From: JAYWAM01 sp043782425 | GTDB taxonomy: Bacteria; Pseudomonadota; Gammaproteobacteria; Burkholderiales; Usitatibacteraceae | Length of the DNA stretch: 26,078 nucleotides | Assembly (NCBI GenBank): GCA_043782425.1 | Contig: JAYWAM010000298.1 | Span: 1 to 26,078 of the forward strand | Direction: 5' to 3' | Part shown: positions 23,804 through 26,078 of the stretch, one piece after another | Layout of the letters: every line of letters starts with the position of its first letter | How positions within the stretch are numbered: position 1 is the stretch's first letter | Notes under the pieces: generated by a model | Databases searched by the model: none | The model's input: only the letters and a program-made list of their open reading frames with translations | Told to the model about the DNA's origin: nothing | Made by a program: the position numbers and the translations under genes

Positions 23804-25117
23804 ATGATGGAAGATGGAATGAAAAGCCCCACAGTAGAAACCGCGCCGCAGGTTAAAGAAATTGCTGCCGAAGTCGCGCCTCAGGGTCGGCGCGACTTTA
23901 TCAAGCAGGCTGGCGGTGTACTGGGCGCCGCTGCCCTCATGTCTTTGCTCCCTGCCGGTGTGCGCAGCGCCGCCTGGGCTGCGGGCTCGGATGCGCCGGA
24001 AAAGAAGGAAGTAAAAATCGGCTTCATTCCGCTTACCGATTGCGCGTCGCTGGTGATCGCTTCGGTGATGAAGTTCGACGAAAAGTACGGCATCAAAATC
24101 ATCCCCTCCAAAGAAGCCTCGTGGGCGTCGGTGCGCGACAAGCTGGTCAACGGCGAGATCGATGCGGCGCATGCTCTGTATGGATTGATCTATGGCGTGC
24201 ACATGGGCGCGGGCGGGCCGAAAAAAGACATGGCTGTGCTGATGAGCCTGAACCATAACGGCCAGGCCGTGACGCTGTCGAACAAATTGTTTGAGAAGGG
24301 CGTCAAGGATGGCCCATCGCTCAAGGCGCTGATCGACAAGGAAAAACGCGAATACACTTTCGCGCAGACCTTCCCTACCGGCACTCATGCCATGTGGCTG
24401 TATTACTGGCTGGCGACTTACGGTGTCGATCCTTTCAAGGATGTTAAAAATATTGTGGTGCCGCCACCGCAAATGGTCGCCAACATGCGTGTCGGCAACA
24501 TGGATGGTTACTGCGTCGGCGAGCCGTGGAACAACCGCGCCATCTACGACAAAATCGGCTTTACTGCTGAGACCACTCAAGGCATCTGGAAGGATCATCC
24601 GGAAAAAACTTTGGGCGCCACCGCCGAGTTCGTGCAGAAAAATCCCAACACCGCGCGCGCCATGATTGCGGCGATTATCGACGCCAGCCAGTTCATCGAC
24701 ATCATGTCCAACCGCAAAAAAGTCGCCGAAATTATCGCCGACAAGTCGTATGTCAATTGTCCTGTCGATGTGATTGATCAGCGCCTGGCCGGGGAATACG
24801 ACAACGGCATCGGCAGGAAATGGAAAGACCCGGATTACATGAAGTTCTATAACGAAGGCTTGGTCACCTTCCCCTACCTTTCCGACGGCATGTGGTTCCT
24901 CACCCAGCACAAACGCTGGGGCTTGCTCAAGGAAGATCCGGATTATCTCAAGGTGGCGCAGTCGGTGAACCAGATCAAGCTCTACAAAGAGGCCGCAGCA
25001 ATGGCCAAAGCCGCCGTGCCCAAGGATGCCATGCGCACCGCAAGGCTCATCGATGGCGTGGTGTGGGATGGCAAGGATCCGAAGAAGTACGCAGCGTCAT
25101 TCAAAATCAAAGCTTAG
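23804..25117 (+). CDS. nrtA: Nitrate/nitrite ABC transporter substrate-binding protein NrtA
   Basis: This 437-residue periplasmic binding protein is of the NrtA/TauA-like nitrate, nitrite or cyanate group. A twin-arginine signal is clear: G-R29-R30-D-F-I-K followed by a hydrophobic stretch and AWAAG near residue 60. The mature part starts KKEVKIGFIPLTDCASL, the typical NrtA opening, and contains SKEASWASVRDKLVNGEIDAAH, TFPTGTHAMWLYYWL, VGEPWNN and DHPEKTLGATAEFV. Secretion via Tat argues against the cytoplasmic sensor NasS, a homologue of NrtA. The ATG at 23804 is supported by GGAG 8 nt upstream; the frame further upstream runs through the terminator. It is the first gene of an operon controlled by the sigma-54/ANTAR leader. 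Confidence 0.93.
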   Translation: MMEDGMKSPTVETAPQVKEIAAEVAPQGRRDFIKQAGGVLGAAALMSLLPAGVRSAAWAAGSDAPEKKEVKIGFIPLTDCASLVIASVMKFDEKYGIKIIPSKEASWASVRDKLVNGEIDAAHALYGLIYGVHMGAGGPKKDMAVLMSLNHNGQAVTLSNKLFEKGVKDGPSLKALIDKEKREYTFAQTFPTGTHAMWLYYWLATYGVDPFKDVKNIVVPPPQMVANMRVGNMDGYCVGEPWNNRAIYDKIGFTAETTQGIWKDHPEKTLGATAEFVQKNPNTARAMIAAIIDASQFIDIMSNRKKVAEIIADKSYVNCPVDVIDQRLAGEYDNGIGRKWKDPDYMKFYNEGLVTFPYLSDGMWFLTQHKRWGLLKEDPDYLKVAQSVNQIKLYKEAAAMAKAAVPKDAMRTARLIDGVVWDGKDPKKYAASFKIKA

Positions 25118-25125
25118 GAAAACCT

Positions 25126-26031
25126 ATGAACTCGGTCGCCATCAAGGGAAGCGGTGCGATTAACGTGCCTGCGCCCGCTTCACAACCCGCGCCACGTGAG
25201 GCGCTGAAACTGGCCGTCGCCAAGCCGCCCAGTCCCCTGGGTGGCTTATGGTCCTTCGCCATCCGTATCATGGCGCTGCTTATTCCGCCCCTGATCGGCA
25301 TCGCTGCTTTCATCGGACTATGGGCGATGGTGGCGCAATTCAGCCCCAATCTACCCGGACCTGCCAAAACCTGGGCGTCGGCGCTGCAAGTGTTCAGCAA
25401 TCCGTTCTACCAAAAAGGCCCGAACGATCAGGGCATAGGCTGGAATATTCTGAATTCGCTAGGGCGTGTCGGCATCGGCTTTGGCATGGCCGCCTTGGTG
25501 GGCATCCCGCTGGGCTTCATGATAGGCCGCTTCAAGTTTCTTAACGCTATGACTTCACCCATCATCAGCCTGCTGCGCCCGGTTTCGCCGCTCGCCTGGC
25601 TGCCCATCGGGCTGCTGGTTTTCAAGGCTGCCAATCCTGCGGCGATCTGGGTGATTTTCATTTCCAGCATCTGGCCGATCATCATCAACACGGCGGTCGG
25701 TGTGGCGCGCGTACCGCAGGATTATCTGAATGTCGCCAAGGTGCTCAACCTGTCGGAGTGGAAAGTGGCGACGAGTATTTTGTTGCCCGCAGCCTTGCCT
25801 TACATTCTCACCGGCATCCGCCTTTCAATCGGCGTGGCGTGGCTGGTGATTGTAGCCGCCGAGATGCTCACCGGCGGCGTGGGTATCGGCTTCTGGGTAT
25901 GGGATGAATGGAACAACCTCAATGTTGAGCACATCATTATCGCCATTTTCGTCGTCGGCATAGTTGGTCTGTTGCTTGAGCAACTGCTGCTATTTATCGC
26001 CCAACGTTTCAGTTACGAATACAAAAATTAA
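25126..26031 (+). CDS. nrtB: Nitrate/nitrite ABC transporter permease NrtB
   Basis: This 301-residue inner-membrane permease of the BPD transporter family has six predicted helices after a polar 40-residue N-terminus. The first helix is around 48-70. The coupling (EAA-like) loop that contacts the ATPase is in VAKVLNLSEWKVATSILLPAALP. The motif RPVSPLAWLPIGLLVF is typical of NrtB/SsuC-type permeases. AGGAAAA lies upstream, and the start is 8 bp after nrtA. The ATPase subunit (nrtC/D) is expected just beyond the window. Confidence 0.93.
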   Translation: MNSVAIKGSGAINVPAPASQPAPREALKLAVAKPPSPLGGLWSFAIRIMALLIPPLIGIAAFIGLWAMVAQFSPNLPGPAKTWASALQVFSNPFYQKGPNDQGIGWNILNSLGRVGIGFGMAALVGIPLGFMIGRFKFLNAMTSPIISLLRPVSPLAWLPIGLLVFKAANPAAIWVIFISSIWPIIINTAVGVARVPQDYLNVAKVLNLSEWKVATSILLPAALPYILTGIRLSIGVAWLVIVAAEMLTGGVGIGFWVWDEWNNLNVEHIIIAIFVVGIVGLLLEQLLLFIAQRFSYEYKN

Positions 26032-26040
26032 CGCTTCCTC

Positions 26041-26078
26041 GTAGGAGCGGGCTTGCCCGCGATAACAACTATTCGCGG
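26041..26078. repeat. REP element, start of a probable REP doublet
   Basis: GTAGGAGCGGGCTTGCCCGC GAT (26041-26063) is the classic REP sequence known from Pseudomonas and other proteobacteria. The last bases ATTCGCGG look like the start of an inverted second copy, cut by the window end. Such doublets (REPINs) are mobilised by RAYT transposases, remnants of which are present at 2178-2355. Confidence 0.75.

Noticed and set aside
23786..24910. 374-residue open frame antisense to nrtA
   Set aside because: It lies opposite a clearly recognised gene, with no motifs or ribosome site of its own.

Overview
The window looks like a piece of a betaproteobacterial chromosome, probably a Nitrosomonadales/Gallionellaceae-like lineage. 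This is inferred from gene order (pyrG, kdsA, eno, ftsB on one strand), GC-rich codon use, protein style and many REP-like dispersed repeats; no rRNA or marker gene allows a firmer call.

Region 1 (about 1-4800) is accessory DNA: a relic integron cassette array without an integrase in view. All its genes lie on the minus strand: a GFA-fold protein, a small membrane protein, an NADPH:quinone-type oxidoreductase and a large lipoprotein alpha/beta hydrolase. Three attC sites (563-644, 1037-1106, 4552-4653) share the same internal boxes, and two cassette starts match the R'' box of the same cassette. Decay is visible: the hydrolase and GFA cassettes lack a recognisable attC, a deletion-derived RAYT transposase remnant abuts a cassette boundary, and a 67-bp inverted-repeat element shares its terminal sequence with that remnant.

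Region 2 (4805-6582) is a MerR-family (ZntR-like) autoregulated operon: regulator, thioredoxin-like protein and a CcdA/DsbD-like membrane protein, with a near-textbook MerR operator-promoter. A six-cysteine thioredoxin-fold gene with its own 19-bp-spacer promoter lies beside it.

Region 3 (6691-17729) is mostly housekeeping or metabolic: ttcA, a class V aminotransferase, a MazF-type toxin-antitoxin pair, an unknown protein with an HEPN-like motif, rlmI, trmB coupled to a FecR-domain protein, an FAD-linked 2-hydroxyacid dehydrogenase, a heptose-phosphate adenylyltransferase, a di-iron desaturase-like protein, a second GFA protein and an unknown membrane-anchored periplasmic protein.

Region 4 (18077-22728) is the core cluster pyrG-kdsA-eno-ftsB, interrupted by hairpin repeats.

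Region 5 (22916-26078) is a nitrate/nitrite assimilation control and uptake locus: a NasT-type ANTAR antiterminator, then a compact leader (sigma-54 promoter, two hairpins each with the hexaloop AACGAC, and an intrinsic terminator overlapping the second hairpin), then nrtA and nrtB. The sequence directly shows the parts of a nitrogen-regulated, RNA-antiterminated transport operon. The window ends in a REP element.
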